This document shows, piece after piece, positions 26,840 through 35,944 of a stretch of DNA of 64,000 nt. Where the stretch lies: positions 2,101,758-2,165,757 of the forward strand of contig NZ_CTDZ01000009.1 in the NCBI RefSeq assembly GCF_001375555.1, given 5' to 3'. Position 1 is the first letter of the stretch. Every line of letters begins with the position of its first letter. Under the pieces are notes generated by a model. It had not been told where the DNA came from, did no database searches, and was given only the letters and a program-made list of their open reading frames with translations. The position numbers were made by a program, and so were the translations under genes. This stretch comes from Numidum massiliense. Lineage in GTDB: Bacteria; Bacillota; Bacilli; Thermoactinomycetales; Novibacillaceae.

Positions 26840-27183
26840 CCTCCACCTTTTTTGTTTTTTTTCAGAGCAAATAACTATTTGTCTTATATGTATATATACG
26901 CAGGACGTCACGCTAGGTTCCGCATATATTTTAAGAAAAAACTTATTCATGTTCCGTTATAAACTAGCGAATAGTTATAGATGTCAATTTTTTATATTTT
27001 TCTTAGCTGCTAAATGGTGAAATTTACGCTTGCAACGTATTCACTGTCATTCGAGGAGACGGAAACACGAGCTATTTACCCTGATTCTACTACTCTAGCA
27101 AAAATGAGTACGCTGATCAATCGGCAAATTTCACTTCTCTTAAAGGAAAATAATTCCAACAGCTATTGTTTCAATAGCGATCC
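26840..27183. other. Intergenic region left of the insertion nest
   Basis: About 340 bp, AT-rich. One short forward frame (27014 to the element edge at 27183) could be a fragment cut by the IS1182-like insertion, but it has no ribosome binding site and no homologous continuation on the other side of the element (after 30389). I therefore see no supported gene here. Confidence 0.35.
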
Positions 27184-27200
27184 CTTTAAAAGCCCGGTGA
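27184..27200 (+). repeat. Left terminal inverted repeat of the IS1182-like element
   Basis: CTTTAAAAGCCCGGTGA, identical over 17 bp to the reverse complement of 30373-30389. Confidence 0.8.
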
Positions 27201-27255
27201 AAAAGTCGTCATCGAAGTTATAATCGTATAAAATAGAGTGAGTGACAAGATCTTG

Positions 27256-27264
27256 TGAAATGAG
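27256..27264. repeat. Target-site duplication, left copy
   Basis: TGAAATGAG is repeated exactly at 28881-28889, directly flanking the ISLre2-type element. A 12-bp palindrome (ACAAGATCTTGT, 27245-27256) touches it on the left. Confidence 0.8.
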
Positions 27265-28880
27265 GTATGTGTCAAGCTTTACTCGACGACCTTACAGGAT
27301 CAAGGATTTAAAGACCTAAATATGTCATTCCCTAACGTTCACTTGTTGTCCGCCCTTGAGGAGTTAACTCTTCAAGGACGGCGATTAACCACCTTATCCA
27401 AATACCCAATAGCACTTGAAGCTGATGCGGCACCTACTTGGATCCTGCCAACTTGAACCCCAATGTGATCCGACTTACCTATTCGCCTCGCATGGCGTTT
27501 TAGTTTTTGTGTCACTTGGCGGTTGGGCCAGACAGTTAATAATGCCTGTCTCAACGTCCCATTGGTAACGCCTTGTTGTACTTTGGCGATGGCTTGAGCC
27601 CCTTCTTCACTCCAGTACATGCCACGACGTTTCATGCGGTATGCCAGACGTCTCTGGTTCGATTCCATGCATCCCATCCTACGAGCATTTTTTGGCACGT
27701 CTGGACTAACCTCACGCCAGTCGCAGAGGATCTCCCAGTGCCCTTCAAGATACTTCTGCATGTTCTCGATACGCTTTTCCTCTCGCTCCGTCTCTGCATT
27801 TCCCTGTGCCGTATCAATCACCGCTTTAAACCTATCCTTATTTTTTTCGGATATTGCCTTTTCAATTTGAGGAATGAGCCTTGGCTGGCGGCTCAACCCG
27901 CGACGAATACTCCTCTTTACGTGAAAAGGATCCAATTGGCGGACAACCGATGTCGCTTCAGAAAAGGTATTTTGAACGCGTTCCTCAGAGATCCATGAAG
28001 CCGCATCCGCATTAGTCGCCACATGTGTATGTGAGAGATCCCAACGATGTCGAATCGCTGCATAACCTATTTCCCAAAAGTCATCCACCGATTCAACGGT
28101 AGAAAAGACGTGACGATCTGTTAACGAGACACGCTGTCCGTTTTGCTCCCACCCGGTATAGGCAAGCATATTTTTGATCTCTATTCCTTTGCCTCTCCCT
28201 TTGACGTATAAGCCATCTGCTTCGCAATATAAGTGCTTAACGGACGGAGAGTTAGGAATTACCGTATCCTCAAAAATTCGATCCCTTTTTTCAGCATCCA
28301 TGACAGCTTGAGCTTCACCTGCTTCTTTTACTAAGCGCTGAAACGTCGTATGGCTGATCGTTATACCGGCAAGTTTTTGCGTGACCTCTGAGGCGAGGCG
28401 GTAGGTCATTCCCGGCGCTGCAGCTAACTCTGCTCCGAGCATCATAAGGTCTGGGCTGTATCTTTTACGGCGTTTTAAACCGATTGCCTCATCGACAGGG
28501 TAATGTGCGTTTCCGTTTCGGTCGTACATCAAGTGGCGTTTATAGGACACTGTCCCAAAAAAACTGGTGAACTCCCGGCTGTCCAATCGCTCACTTTTCC
28601 AACCGTATTTTTCCTTGTAATGCGTCGTCATCATCTGATCGAGCTGCTCCAAAAATTCTCCGAACAGATCAGCCATCACTTCCATCAGGCGAATACGTAA
28701 GCTTTCCCAAAACGACAACATATCTGTAGACTGTTCCAAGATAGTAGCGATTTCTGGTATAATGGTTTTCAAGGAAGACCTCTCCTTTCGTGGTGGTTAG
28801 GAGTACTATTTAGGTCTTCCTTTTCTATATTCTCCCTCCAAATTCCTGCTAAAACCCTTCGAGAGAAATGTTACACATAC
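27265..28880 (-). mobile_element. ISLre2-family insertion sequence (1616 bp)
   Basis: The outer ends match as imperfect inverted repeats: both start GTATGTGT and agree at 17 of the first 24 positions. A 12-bp internal inverted repeat (AAGACCTAAATA, 27311-27322 and complement at 28807-28818) lies further in. Direct 9-bp copies of TGAAATGAG flank the element. It encodes one transposase (27372-28772, reverse strand). It is inserted across the start codon region of the IS1182-like transposase gene. Confidence 0.85.
27372..28772 (-). CDS. ISLre2-family transposase
   Basis: 466 residues, TTG start with AAGGAGAGG upstream. The sequence has the UPF0236/ISLre2 layout: an N-terminal helical region with FGTVSYKRHLMYDRNG, GMTYRLASEVTQKLAGITIS (helix-turn-helix-like), an acidic-residue core beginning YCEADGLYVKGRG, and a C-terminal part with GCMESNQRRLAYRMKRRGMYW that holds the last acidic residue. 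The frame is complete, so the element may be active. It lies between the ends described at 27265 and 28880. Confidence 0.88.
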   Translation of the reverse strand: MKTIIPEIATILEQSTDMLSFWESLRIRLMEVMADLFGEFLEQLDQMMTTHYKEKYGWKSERLDSREFTSFFGTVSYKRHLMYDRNGNAHYPVDEAIGLKRRKRYSPDLMMLGAELAAAPGMTYRLASEVTQKLAGITISHTTFQRLVKEAGEAQAVMDAEKRDRIFEDTVIPNSPSVKHLYCEADGLYVKGRGKGIEIKNMLAYTGWEQNGQRVSLTDRHVFSTVESVDDFWEIGYAAIRHRWDLSHTHVATNADAASWISEERVQNTFSEATSVVRQLDPFHVKRSIRRGLSRQPRLIPQIEKAISEKNKDRFKAVIDTAQGNAETEREEKRIENMQKYLEGHWEILCDWREVSPDVPKNARRMGCMESNQRRLAYRMKRRGMYWSEEGAQAIAKVQQGVTNGTLRQALLTVWPNRQVTQKLKRHARRIGKSDHIGVQVGRIQVGAASASSAIGYLDKVVNRRP

Positions 28881-28889
28881 TGAAATGAG
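28881..28889. repeat. Target-site duplication, right copy
   Basis: Second copy of TGAAATGAG. It contains the ATG (28885) of the interrupted element's transposase gene, which shows exactly where the ISLre2-type element landed. Confidence 0.8.
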
Positions 28890-30366
28890 CGTGAGAGCCT
28901 TGAAAGCACAAAAATCATCCGCAACCCAACCGCAACTGTTTCAATTCATCGATATGGAAGCACTCATACCCAAAAGTCATATTTTACGACAATTAAATGA
29001 AGCGATCGATTTCTCCTGCGTTTACGACTGGGTGGCTCCGTTATATACGGAACGAAGTGGACGACCGGCTGCCGACCCGGAACGCATCGTGCGATTGATC
29101 CTACTTTCCTATTTATTTAACCACTCCGAACGCGGCCTGTATGAGATACTTCCTATGCATGCGGGATACTTGTGGTTCTGTGGGCTCGATTTTGAATCAA
29201 TTCAACATCCTGATCCCTCCCGCCCATCGCTACCGGATCGGACGACGCTTGTCAAGACTCGGAAACTTTGGCGGCAACACGGTATATTTGAAAAGCTTAT
29301 GGTTCATGTAATCAATCAATGTATTGCAGCAGGATTGGTCAAGCCCGATGTTCACGTTGGCGTCGACGGGACTCAGGTGCGGGCTAACGCTTCGATTCAC
29401 AGCTTAAAAGAAATGACTTGTACACCCGTAGAGTCCATTGAGGACTATTTGGCGAGAATCGCTCAACAAGACGGTCAAGCTGAACCGTCTTCATCGCCTC
29501 ATGACACCGACGATGACCCGCCATCGTCTCCCGGTTCAGCCGACAAAGCATCGAGAAAAAAACAGGGACTGCAGGAAGAAGCCACACATGAGAACTTTCA
29601 CGGAAAGACTTTTTCTAACGCGACACACCGCAGTAAAACAGACCCTGATGCACGGTTGTATAAAAAGGCAAAGGGGCAAGAGGCTCACCTACGGTATTTA
29701 ATACACAATGTAACAGATGTCACATCGGGCGTCATTTTGTCGACACAAGCCAGCATAGCATCTGGAGTGGCTGAACGTGAAACGAGCATGCAACAACTTG
29801 CGGCGATTCGTTTTTGTCATCCGACCATTCGTGTGTGCACCCTTTCAGCCGATAAAGCATACGGTACGCCAGACTACTTGAATGCCCTGTTCGAACAGGG
29901 GATGATCCCCTTGGTTTCTTTGCGAAATCTAACATTAGAGGACGTCCCTACATGGAAACGCCAAACGCGAAACCCTAAATTACAACGCAAACGGCTGGCC
30001 AAAGTCAAGGCCGTTCAGGTTAAGAATAAAGCGAGACTTATTCAGCTATCTAGTAAGTATCGCCACCTCCAAAAGCTACGCACGCGATGCGAGCATATAT
30101 TTGCCGAGAGTAAATGTGATCACGGACTCGACCGCGCACGCAGCCGGGGACTAGACTGCATGCAAGAACAAGCGCTATTGACAGCAATGGTTCAGAACCT
30201 CAAAAGACTTTGCCGGTTCCGGTTTAAGAAAAAACCAACTCAAACCGGGATTTTGGCATGCCAAAATCCAACTCGCAGGACAATAGGGACAAAGGTTTCC
30301 ATGTTTTTTTCGTCACTATTATCGTTAATCGCTTCGCTTCACTTACAGGTAAGGCGGTTTAGTTGA
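28885..30366 (+). CDS. IS1182-like (DDE) transposase
   Basis: 493 residues. The N-terminal DUF772-type region (LYTERSGRPAADPERIVRLI, LLSYLFNHSERGLYEILPMH) is followed by a DDE core. The first Asp is in VHVGVDGTQVRA, the second in LSADKAYGTPDYL, and the Glu in CEHIFAESKCDHGLDRAR. A low-complexity Ser/Pro/Asp linker lies at about 195-220. The frame is intact, but its start codon sits in the target duplication of the nested ISLre2-type element, so its native leader and promoter have been separated from it. Expression is therefore doubtful. Confidence 0.85.
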   Translation: MSVRALKAQKSSATQPQLFQFIDMEALIPKSHILRQLNEAIDFSCVYDWVAPLYTERSGRPAADPERIVRLILLSYLFNHSERGLYEILPMHAGYLWFCGLDFESIQHPDPSRPSLPDRTTLVKTRKLWRQHGIFEKLMVHVINQCIAAGLVKPDVHVGVDGTQVRANASIHSLKEMTCTPVESIEDYLARIAQQDGQAEPSSSPHDTDDDPPSSPGSADKASRKKQGLQEEATHENFHGKTFSNATHRSKTDPDARLYKKAKGQEAHLRYLIHNVTDVTSGVILSTQASIASGVAERETSMQQLAAIRFCHPTIRVCTLSADKAYGTPDYLNALFEQGMIPLVSLRNLTLEDVPTWKRQTRNPKLQRKRLAKVKAVQVKNKARLIQLSSKYRHLQKLRTRCEHIFAESKCDHGLDRARSRGLDCMQEQALLTAMVQNLKRLCRFRFKKKPTQTGILACQNPTRRTIGTKVSMFFSSLLSLIASLHLQVRRFS

Positions 30367-30372
30367 TTTAAA

Positions 30373-30389
30373 TCACCGGGCTTTTAAAG
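30373..30389 (-). repeat. Right terminal inverted repeat of the IS1182-like element
   Basis: On the reverse strand it reads CTTTAAAAGCCCGGTGA, matching the left end 17 of 17. Confidence 0.8.
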
Positions 30390-30479
30390 AAAAGGGTTAG
30401 ACAGGTTTGTCAGCGCTCCCCGCGCTCGCTATAATGAAGAGGTACATCATACTTACAGTTTGGAGTTGAATACTCAATT

Positions 30480-30851
30480 ATGAGACTGTTCCTTATTTTA
30501 GGTGCGTTCAATATGTTCCTTAGCGTCGCCCTCGGCGCGTTCGGCGCCCACGGCCTAGAAGGAAAAGTATCTGAGCGCATGTTAGCCAATTGGCAAACCG
30601 GTACGCAATACCACATGGCGCATGCTCTCGGCTTGCTCTTGATCGCCTTACTCGCTGGCAAGCTTAGTGACTCGGCACTCGTTACTGCTGGTGGCTGGTT
30701 CATTGTCGCTGGCATCGTCCTCTTCTCTGGCAGCTTGTACGTGATGGCTTTAACGAACATCACCAAGCTAGGTATGATTACGCCGATTGGCGGCGTGTCG
30801 TTTCTCATCGGGTGGCTGCTAGTGATGTATGCAGGCATTCGGCATTTGTAA
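30480..30851 (+). CDS. DUF423 family small membrane protein (YwdK-like)
   Basis: 123 residues, four transmembrane helices. The N-terminal motif LGAFNMFLSVALGAFGAHGL and the following QTGTQYHMAHALGLLLIALL are diagnostic of DUF423. The end, TPIGGVSFLIGWLLVMYAGI, also matches. The biochemical role of the family is unknown. Monocistronic; GGAG lies about 13 bases before the ATG. Confidence 0.85.
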   Translation: MRLFLILGAFNMFLSVALGAFGAHGLEGKVSERMLANWQTGTQYHMAHALGLLLIALLAGKLSDSALVTAGGWFIVAGIVLFSGSLYVMALTNITKLGMITPIGGVSFLIGWLLVMYAGIRHL

Positions 30852-30938
30852 TGGAGCGAAGCGAGGCCATCGTCAATTTAAACTGTGGCCTCGTCGTCTC
30901 CCCCTTCTCTGGCTCTTGGGAACATCGACGCCAGTTAC

Positions 30939-30985
30939 AAACACGTTGCGTTCACTGGCAAACACGTTGCGTCACTGGCAAACAC
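30939..30985. repeat. 20-21-bp tandem repeat, two copies plus a remnant
   Basis: Units begin AAACACGTTGCG and end CACTGGC: 30939-30959 (21 bp), 30960-30979 (20 bp, one base shorter) and a 6-base remnant. Confidence 0.65.
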
Positions 30986-31283
30986 CTAGGTGCTACTCGG
31001 GGCGCTGTGGCACCCAGGCGGAAACCGTCGGAACGAATCCAACGACGTCTATAGGCTGCATCCGCGGTCGTTGCCGCCTGAATGATCATAAACAGTCCCC
31101 TCTCTCCTCGCATTATTTTTAATATTTTACACGTTTTACTCAACTTGCACAGCATACATTCGCTGCTTCACGACTGTGAGGGCGCACGAGCATCTCGGGT
31201 ATCCTGGTAATCTCGGGATCTATATGTAAAGCGTGACATCGTATAAACCGAACATTTAGGTCTTGCATTTGCGAGCAACTGCT

Positions 31284-31312
31284 ATGTTATATATATGTAA
31301 CATATATAACAT
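31284..31312. promoter_or_regulatory. Operator-like near-palindrome before the CPBP gene
   Basis: A 29-bp AT-rich near-palindrome (ATGTTATATAT ... ATATATAACAT). It covers a possible -10 (TTATAT, 31287-31292), with TTGCAT (31263-31268) 18 bp upstream as -35. The ATGT...ACAT ends recall PadR- or YtrA-type sites. No regulator gene adjoins it. Confidence 0.45.
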
Positions 31313-31384
31313 GTGTCTAACAGATATAACTCATGGCGGCAGTTTCTCAACAGTCAAGGTGAATAAAAAAGGAGGTAGCTACAT

Positions 31385-32152
31385 ATGTCCAAACCGTCGC
31401 TCGTCAATTGGAAACTGTTTTCGTTGTTGCTTATTGGGGGGGTAATCGGCTCTCTGGCGGTGCTCCCCTATCAACTGACACTCACACCGACCGACGTTCC
31501 CCTCCCCGCAATCATTCTCAACGCTTTGATCAATGGCGTTCTCATTCTCGCTCTCGCAACATTTCTCGGATTATTACTGGCACAAAAGGTGGGCTTAGGT
31601 GCACCCATTTTAGAGAAGGTTGTCTCCGGTGAGAAAGTTTCTATTAACTGGTCGCGCTACGTCGGAATGTCTGTTTTATTCGGTGTCGCCGCAGCCATAT
31701 GTATTATCGTGTTCGATGGAAGTTTCGCCGCGTTTATAGCCGTCGAGACGCCCGCTGCGGAAACAGTAAGCAGGCCGAGTTGGTGGCAAGGGTTACTTGC
31801 CTCGCTTTACGGTGGGATCACTGAAGAAATACAGCTTCGCCTCTTTTTTATGACGCTCCTCGTTTGGTTGTTTGGTAAAGTGACAAAAAATGCGCATCCG
31901 AAAACGAGTTCCGGCATCGTGTGGACAGCTATTATCGTTGCCGCAGTACTGTTTGGTGTCGGACACTTACCGCTCGCTGCTGCCATCGAACCGCTTACCA
32001 CGTGGATCATCCTCCGGGTCATCGTCTTAAACGCAGTTGGCGGGATCATCTTCGGATGGCTTTACTGGAAAAAAGGACTGGAGGCCGCGATGATTGCCCA
32101 TTTTTCTGCTGACATCGTGCTACACGTTTTGCTTCCGCTCATCGCCGCATAA
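31385..32152 (+). CDS. CPBP-family intramembrane glutamic endopeptidase
   Basis: 255 residues, about seven helices. The Abi/CPBP motifs are present: Glu147-Glu148-x3-Arg152 (GGITEEIQLRLFF), His194 in FGVGHLP and His239 in AHFSADIVLH. These residues form the metal-independent Rce1-type active site in the membrane. In bacteria the family includes bacteriocin self-immunity and maturation proteases; the substrate here is unknown. An AAGGAGGTAG site precedes ATG 31385. It is a single gene with an operator-like palindrome in its promoter. Confidence 0.85.
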   Translation: MSKPSLVNWKLFSLLLIGGVIGSLAVLPYQLTLTPTDVPLPAIILNALINGVLILALATFLGLLLAQKVGLGAPILEKVVSGEKVSINWSRYVGMSVLFGVAAAICIIVFDGSFAAFIAVETPAAETVSRPSWWQGLLASLYGGITEEIQLRLFFMTLLVWLFGKVTKNAHPKTSSGIVWTAIIVAAVLFGVGHLPLAAAIEPLTTWIILRVIVLNAVGGIIFGWLYWKKGLEAAMIAHFSADIVLHVLLPLIAA

Positions 32153-32201
32153 GGAGACTTAGCCACGGGGCGAGTGAAAACCGACTCAGTTGAGCGAAAA
32201 T

Positions 32202-32237
32202 AATACGGTGCGTACTCACCGTCTTACGCACCGTATT
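32202..32237. terminator. Bidirectional terminator
   Basis: Perfect 13-bp stem AATACGGTGCGTA/TACGCACCGTATT with A- and T-rich flanks between the convergent CPBP and DUF3153 genes. It overlaps the stop of the latter. Confidence 0.75.
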
Positions 32238-33012
32238 TTCTGTTCTTGCCGCGGCGTTGTCGTACGATCAAAATAACGGCGATGAGGAGTAGGAGGACAC
32301 CACAAACTATAATGACGATATTCCTAATGTGCGGAATAGCAAACTGCACATTGATCGTGTTGTCTTCGACCGGATTAATTTCCCAGACGATTGTTTTACC
32401 GTCATTCTCCACCGTAGTCCCATTGTGGGTCACACTTAAATCGTACGGGAGCGTCAGTTTCGCCTGTAAGTTCATTTGCTTTAAAAAATGACCGATCATC
32501 TGATCTTCAAAGTCTCCGAGTTTACCCAAAAGTAGTGGCGATTGACTGTACAACACCTTTTGCACGTTGACGACGGCTTTTACGTCGTACTTCTTTTGCA
32601 ACAGCGTTTCTTCGACGCGAGAGTCGACTCGCCAGCCGCGGTCGTTCGCTTGTTTCGTTGCCGGTTGCTCCCCTGTCGTATCGGTGCGCTTTTTTTGCTT
32701 CTGTATGTCGCCCGCCATTTTTTTTAGCTCGCGCAACGAATAATGCCTCGTCCCGACATAGCCGGTGTATCGGTCATCGCCGTACGCTTCCGGTTGCAAG
32801 TTCATTTTGTTGAGGTTCTTTTCAACTTCTTTTAGCAACTCGCCGGAGTAATTGGCGATCTGTTTATCGAGGCCGACGGTCGTATGTAGATCGACACTGA
32901 AATCTTTGTTGACTTCCACTTCCACGATCCCTTGTGCACAGCCCGTCAGAGCGACTGTAACGACAAACAGTAGAACAAGTGGCACCGCGTTTCTGTTACG
33001 CCTACGCCCCAT
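32224..33012 (-). CDS. DUF3153-type lipoprotein with C-terminal anchor
   Basis: 262 residues from ATG 33012 (GGGGGTG upstream), not from the longer frame to 33057. The signal ends in lipobox LTGC (about 22-25). The extracytoplasmic domain begins EVEVNKDFSVDLHTTVGL and ends with VWEINPVEDNTINVQFAIPH. A C-terminal membrane helix (IVIIVCGVLLLLIAVILIV) and a basic tail follow. That layout, lipoprotein plus C-terminal helix, is that of the DUF3153 family found in Bacillales; its function is unknown. Confidence 0.7.
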   Translation of the reverse strand: MGRRRNRNAVPLVLLFVVTVALTGCAQGIVEVEVNKDFSVDLHTTVGLDKQIANYSGELLKEVEKNLNKMNLQPEAYGDDRYTGYVGTRHYSLRELKKMAGDIQKQKKRTDTTGEQPATKQANDRGWRVDSRVEETLLQKKYDVKAVVNVQKVLYSQSPLLLGKLGDFEDQMIGHFLKQMNLQAKLTLPYDLSVTHNGTTVENDGKTIVWEINPVEDNTINVQFAIPHIRNIVIIVCGVLLLLIAVILIVRQRRGKNRKYGA

Positions 33013-33127
33013 ACATCGACACCCCCGCAGCATCCAGTTAAACCGTTCGATCCACACTAGAAAAATTCACCATTAGACTAGTTTACGTCCACTGCCAAAA
33101 CATTTATGCGCAAATAGAGGAAACGAC

Positions 33128-33275
33128 AAACAGTTGTCACGAACGCACACTTGTCGTAACGGACAGTTGTTGCCAACGCGCAATCGTTGCGAACGGACTT
33201 GTGTGTTGCGACCAGACAGTTGTCGCGAAAGCGCGATTAGCGCAATTGTTGCGAACGAAAAAGCAGTCGCTACCA
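33128..33275. repeat. Degenerate repeats of a GTTGCGAACG-like unit
   Basis: About seven to eight loose copies of a roughly 17-bp unit around the core (A/T)GTTG(T/C)CGCGAACG occur head to tail between two genes. Examples are CAGTTGTCACGAACG, CAATCGTTGCGAACG, CAGTTGTCGCGAAAG and CAATTGTTGCGAACG. The copies are too diverged for an exact count. Confidence 0.5.
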
Positions 33276-33283
33276 GTTGCATC

Positions 33284-34873
33284 TCAATCGCAAACGACTG
33301 CCCAGTTTCCGTCGACTGTCGCTTCGATCGTTCCCCGTTCGCGAATGTAATCGGCGATAAGCTCGGAAACGTCTATCGGAATGTCTTTAATGACCGGCTT
33401 TCCTTGGAACATAAAATAGTCGCCGCCGCCTCCGGCGCGGTAGTTGTTCATGACGACGTCGTACGTGCCGTCCATGTCGAGCGGTTCGCCGCGATAAGTC
33501 AGTTTGACGACGCGTTCGCCGACTGGCCGTGAAATATTAATGACGTAGTCGATCCCTTCCCACATGTCATAGTTGTAATGTTGCGGCTTCGGCTGTTTGA
33601 AAGAAGCGCTCACTTCAATTGCCCCACCGGTGTACGGTGCAAAGTAGGAGGCGCTGCGCTCAAGAGCTGCTTTAATATCTTTGCCTTGTAGGCGGAGGAC
33701 GCGCAAGCTGTTCGGATAAATGTAATTGGCGACGACGTCGCGCATCGTCACGTCACTCGGCAACCCTGGCGCGTAATTGTCGAATAGCGCCGTGTTCGAA
33801 ATATCGACTCCGGCGTAAGCCATTTGCACTTTGTTAAAAAACTCGATTAAGGCGTTATCTTTAAGCCTAATCTGCATCGGATCGTGTACGCGCATATCGC
33901 CTTTAATGTGGCCGATTGGCTGGTCGAGCCACTGCTGGGTTTTTACTTCGTACGGCTCGGTCATGCGCACGACTGTTTCATCTGGCGTCACGCCTGCAGC
34001 GGATAGCAACTGCACCCCTTTTTCCACAATCGCCCAACCGCCTGCCTTCTTCTCGACTGTCAATGTCACCTTTCCGAGTGCCGTCCCTTGGCTACCCGGT
34101 TGCACGATCGCGACGCCGTTCACGTCGTCCTGTGCAAGTAAGCGGTGCTGATGACCCGTTAACAGGACGTCGATCCCCGGCACTTCGTAGCACAAGCGAT
34201 ACCCTTGGTTTTCTCCCGTCTGCGCCTCTGTCTCTCCCCCGCCTTCAAGGTCGCGTTCAAATCCGCCGTGGTAAGAAACGACAAGCACATCGACGCCTTC
34301 TCGGTCGCGTAAAACCGGCACCCACTCTTTCGCGGTTTCCAACGCGTCGCGAAAGTCGAGCGCGGCAATGTGGGCCGGCTTTTCCCAGTTAGGTATGTAA
34401 TGTGTCGTCAAACCGAGTACCCCTACCTTTAAACCGCCCGGCAACGTCTTGACGATGTACGGCTTTCCGTAGTACGGTTCATCGGTCCCTTTTTTGACGA
34501 TGTTTGCCGACAGCCACGGAAACTTAGCTTCACGCATCGCCTTCTGCAGAACATCTTGTCCGTAATTAAACTCGTGGTTGCCGAATACGGCTGCGTCGTA
34601 CTTGAGCTCGTTCAACGCGCTAACTAGCGGGTCGACCGGTTCGTTGTCGATACAGGCGTGGTAATACGACAGCGGCGTCCCTTGAATTAAATCGCCGTTG
34701 TCGATTAAAAGCGTATGCGGGTTTTGCTTCCGCTCGCGGCGAATGAGCGCAGCCAGTTTGGCAAGCCCAAGTTCCATCGGGCGGTTGATCCCGTAATTGA
34801 GTGGAAGAATGTTGCCGTGGACGTCACTCGTTTCCAAAATCGTCACTGTCTGTCTCGTGCCTTGCTTTTCCAT
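33284..34873 (-). CDS. 5'-nucleotidase / cyclic nucleotide phosphodiesterase-type metallophosphatase
   Basis: 529 residues. The metallophosphatase domain shows ETSDVHGN (metal ligands Asp/His), DNGDLIQGTP, FGNHEFNYG, VSYHGG and LTGHQHR in order. The 5'-nucleotidase C-terminal domain with NYRAGGGGDYFMF follows. The family hydrolyses nucleotides and 2',3'-cyclic nucleotides. No signal peptide or cell-wall anchor is seen, so it is likely cytosolic, like YunD of B. subtilis. It is transcribed away from the phnCEE genes, which could also serve phosphorus supply. Confidence 0.87.
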   Translation of the reverse strand: MEKQGTRQTVTILETSDVHGNILPLNYGINRPMELGLAKLAALIRRERKQNPHTLLIDNGDLIQGTPLSYYHACIDNEPVDPLVSALNELKYDAAVFGNHEFNYGQDVLQKAMREAKFPWLSANIVKKGTDEPYYGKPYIVKTLPGGLKVGVLGLTTHYIPNWEKPAHIAALDFRDALETAKEWVPVLRDREGVDVLVVSYHGGFERDLEGGGETEAQTGENQGYRLCYEVPGIDVLLTGHQHRLLAQDDVNGVAIVQPGSQGTALGKVTLTVEKKAGGWAIVEKGVQLLSAAGVTPDETVVRMTEPYEVKTQQWLDQPIGHIKGDMRVHDPMQIRLKDNALIEFFNKVQMAYAGVDISNTALFDNYAPGLPSDVTMRDVVANYIYPNSLRVLRLQGKDIKAALERSASYFAPYTGGAIEVSASFKQPKPQHYNYDMWEGIDYVINISRPVGERVVKLTYRGEPLDMDGTYDVVMNNYRAGGGGDYFMFQGKPVIKDIPIDVSELIADYIRERGTIEATVDGNWAVVCD

Positions 34874-35167
34874 GAAAACACCTTTTCCGTTCCGAGATTA
34901 ATTTTCGATACAGTGCTACAACGTATTGTACGCCTTTTCCCGCTCCGCTTCCAGTTTCCGACCTGTTTCATATGGAGTTCTGTCTATTTTCGTACTATAA
35001 TATAGAGTGGCTCTGATTATTTACTAACGAAGGCTAGGAACGACCACAGCTGTTGGAGGGTTGCGTAGGAAAATTGGATCTACCTGAAGCTGAATCTACT
35101 TTTTATGATCTAGGAAACGACTCACACAAACATACGCACGTTTACTTGAGAGAAAGTTGGTTAGCGA

Positions 35168-35944
35168 ATGATTACATTTAATAGCGTCTCCAAAGTGTAC
35201 CCAAATGGAACGGTCGGTCTAAAAAATATAAACTTGCACATCGACCCCGGCGAATTCGTCGTCATCGTCGGCTTGTCGGGCGCAGGTAAATCGACGCTCC
35301 TACGCTCGATTAACCGCCTGAATGAAATAAGCGAAGGCGAAATTCTCATCGATGGCCGCTCCATTACGAAAGCGTCGGGAAAAGAGTTGCGCCAGTTTCG
35401 CCGCGACATCGGTATGATTTTTCAAAACTTTAATCTAGTAAAACGTTCGTCCGTGATGCGTAACGTGTTGTCCGGGCGAGTCGGCTACCATTCGACATTG
35501 CGCACGTTGTTCGGCTTGTTCCCGAAGCGCGATGTCGAATTAGCGTTCGACGCACTAGAAAGGGTTAACATTGCCGAAAAAGCGTATGCGCGAGCGGACG
35601 AGCTTTCTGGGGGACAACAACAACGTGTGTCCATTGCGCGCGCCCTCGCCCAAGAGGCAAAAATCATTCTCGCCGATGAGCCCGTCGCCTCGCTCGACCC
35701 GCTCACGACGCGGCAAGTGATGGACGACCTAAAGCGCATCAATACGGAATTAGGGATTACGACGGTCGTCAACTTGCACTTTATCGACTTAGCACGCGAG
35801 TACGCCACGCGCATTGTCGGGCTGCGCGCTGGGGAGTTGGTATTTGACGGACCAGTGGAGACAGCGACAGACGACGCGTTTTCCGAAATTTATGGCCGAC
35901 CGATCCGCGAGGACGAACTATTGGGAGAGGGAAGCGATGAGTAG
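35168..35944 (+). CDS. phnC: PhnC, phosphonate-type ABC ATPase
   Basis: 258 residues. Walker [10 protein letters not shown] (35-43), signature [16 protein letters not shown], Walker [14 protein letters not shown] and the Q-loop [14 protein letters not shown] are those of PhnC. It energises import of phosphonate or related phosphorus compounds. Its end overlaps phnE by 8 bp. An upstream region of about 290 bp (34874-35167) separates it from the divergent phosphatase gene; no operator or riboswitch was recognised there. Confidence 0.9.
   Translation: MITFNSVSKVYPNGTVGLKNINLHIDPGEFVVIVGLSGAGKSTLLRSINRLNEISEGEILIDGRSITKASGKELRQFRRDIGMIFQNFNLVKRSSVMRNVLSGRVGYHSTLRTLFGLFPKRDVELAFDALERVNIAEKAYARADELSGGQQQRVSIARALAQEAKIILADEPVASLDPLTTRQVMDDLKRINTELGITTVVNLHFIDLAREYATRIVGLRAGELVFDGPVETATDDAFSEIYGRPIREDELLGEGSDE

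Larger units (their letters stand above)
27184..30389 (+). mobile_element. IS1182-like element, interrupted by an ISLre2-like element
   Basis: The ends are a perfect 17-bp inverted repeat, CTTTAAAAGCCCGGTGA: 27184-27200 on the forward strand and 30373-30389 on the reverse. Removing the nested ISLre2-type element and one copy of its 9-bp duplication leaves 1581 bp, a usual size for a single-gene element. The remaining content is the transposase at 28885-30366. No clear flanking target duplication was found outside the repeats. Confidence 0.75.
30852..31384. other. Intergenic region with a hairpin, tandem repeat and palindrome
   Basis: No gene is supported. A stem CGAGGCCA/TGGCCTCG (30862-30893) follows the DUF423 gene but lacks a T-run. 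A 20-21-bp tandem repeat (30939-30985) and an operator-like palindrome (31284-31312) follow. Confidence 0.4.

Noticed and set aside
27014-27223. 69-residue forward frame at the left edge of the insertion nest
   Set aside because: No ribosome binding site; its end crosses the element boundary at 27184 and no continuation of a host gene was found after 30389.
30862-30893. Hairpin after the DUF423 gene as a terminator
   Set aside because: Good stem but no T-run follows, so a factor-independent terminator is not supported.
33128-33275. Possible CRISPR-like array
   Set aside because: Units are about 17 bp, strongly diverged and without spacers of constant length; no cas genes in the window.
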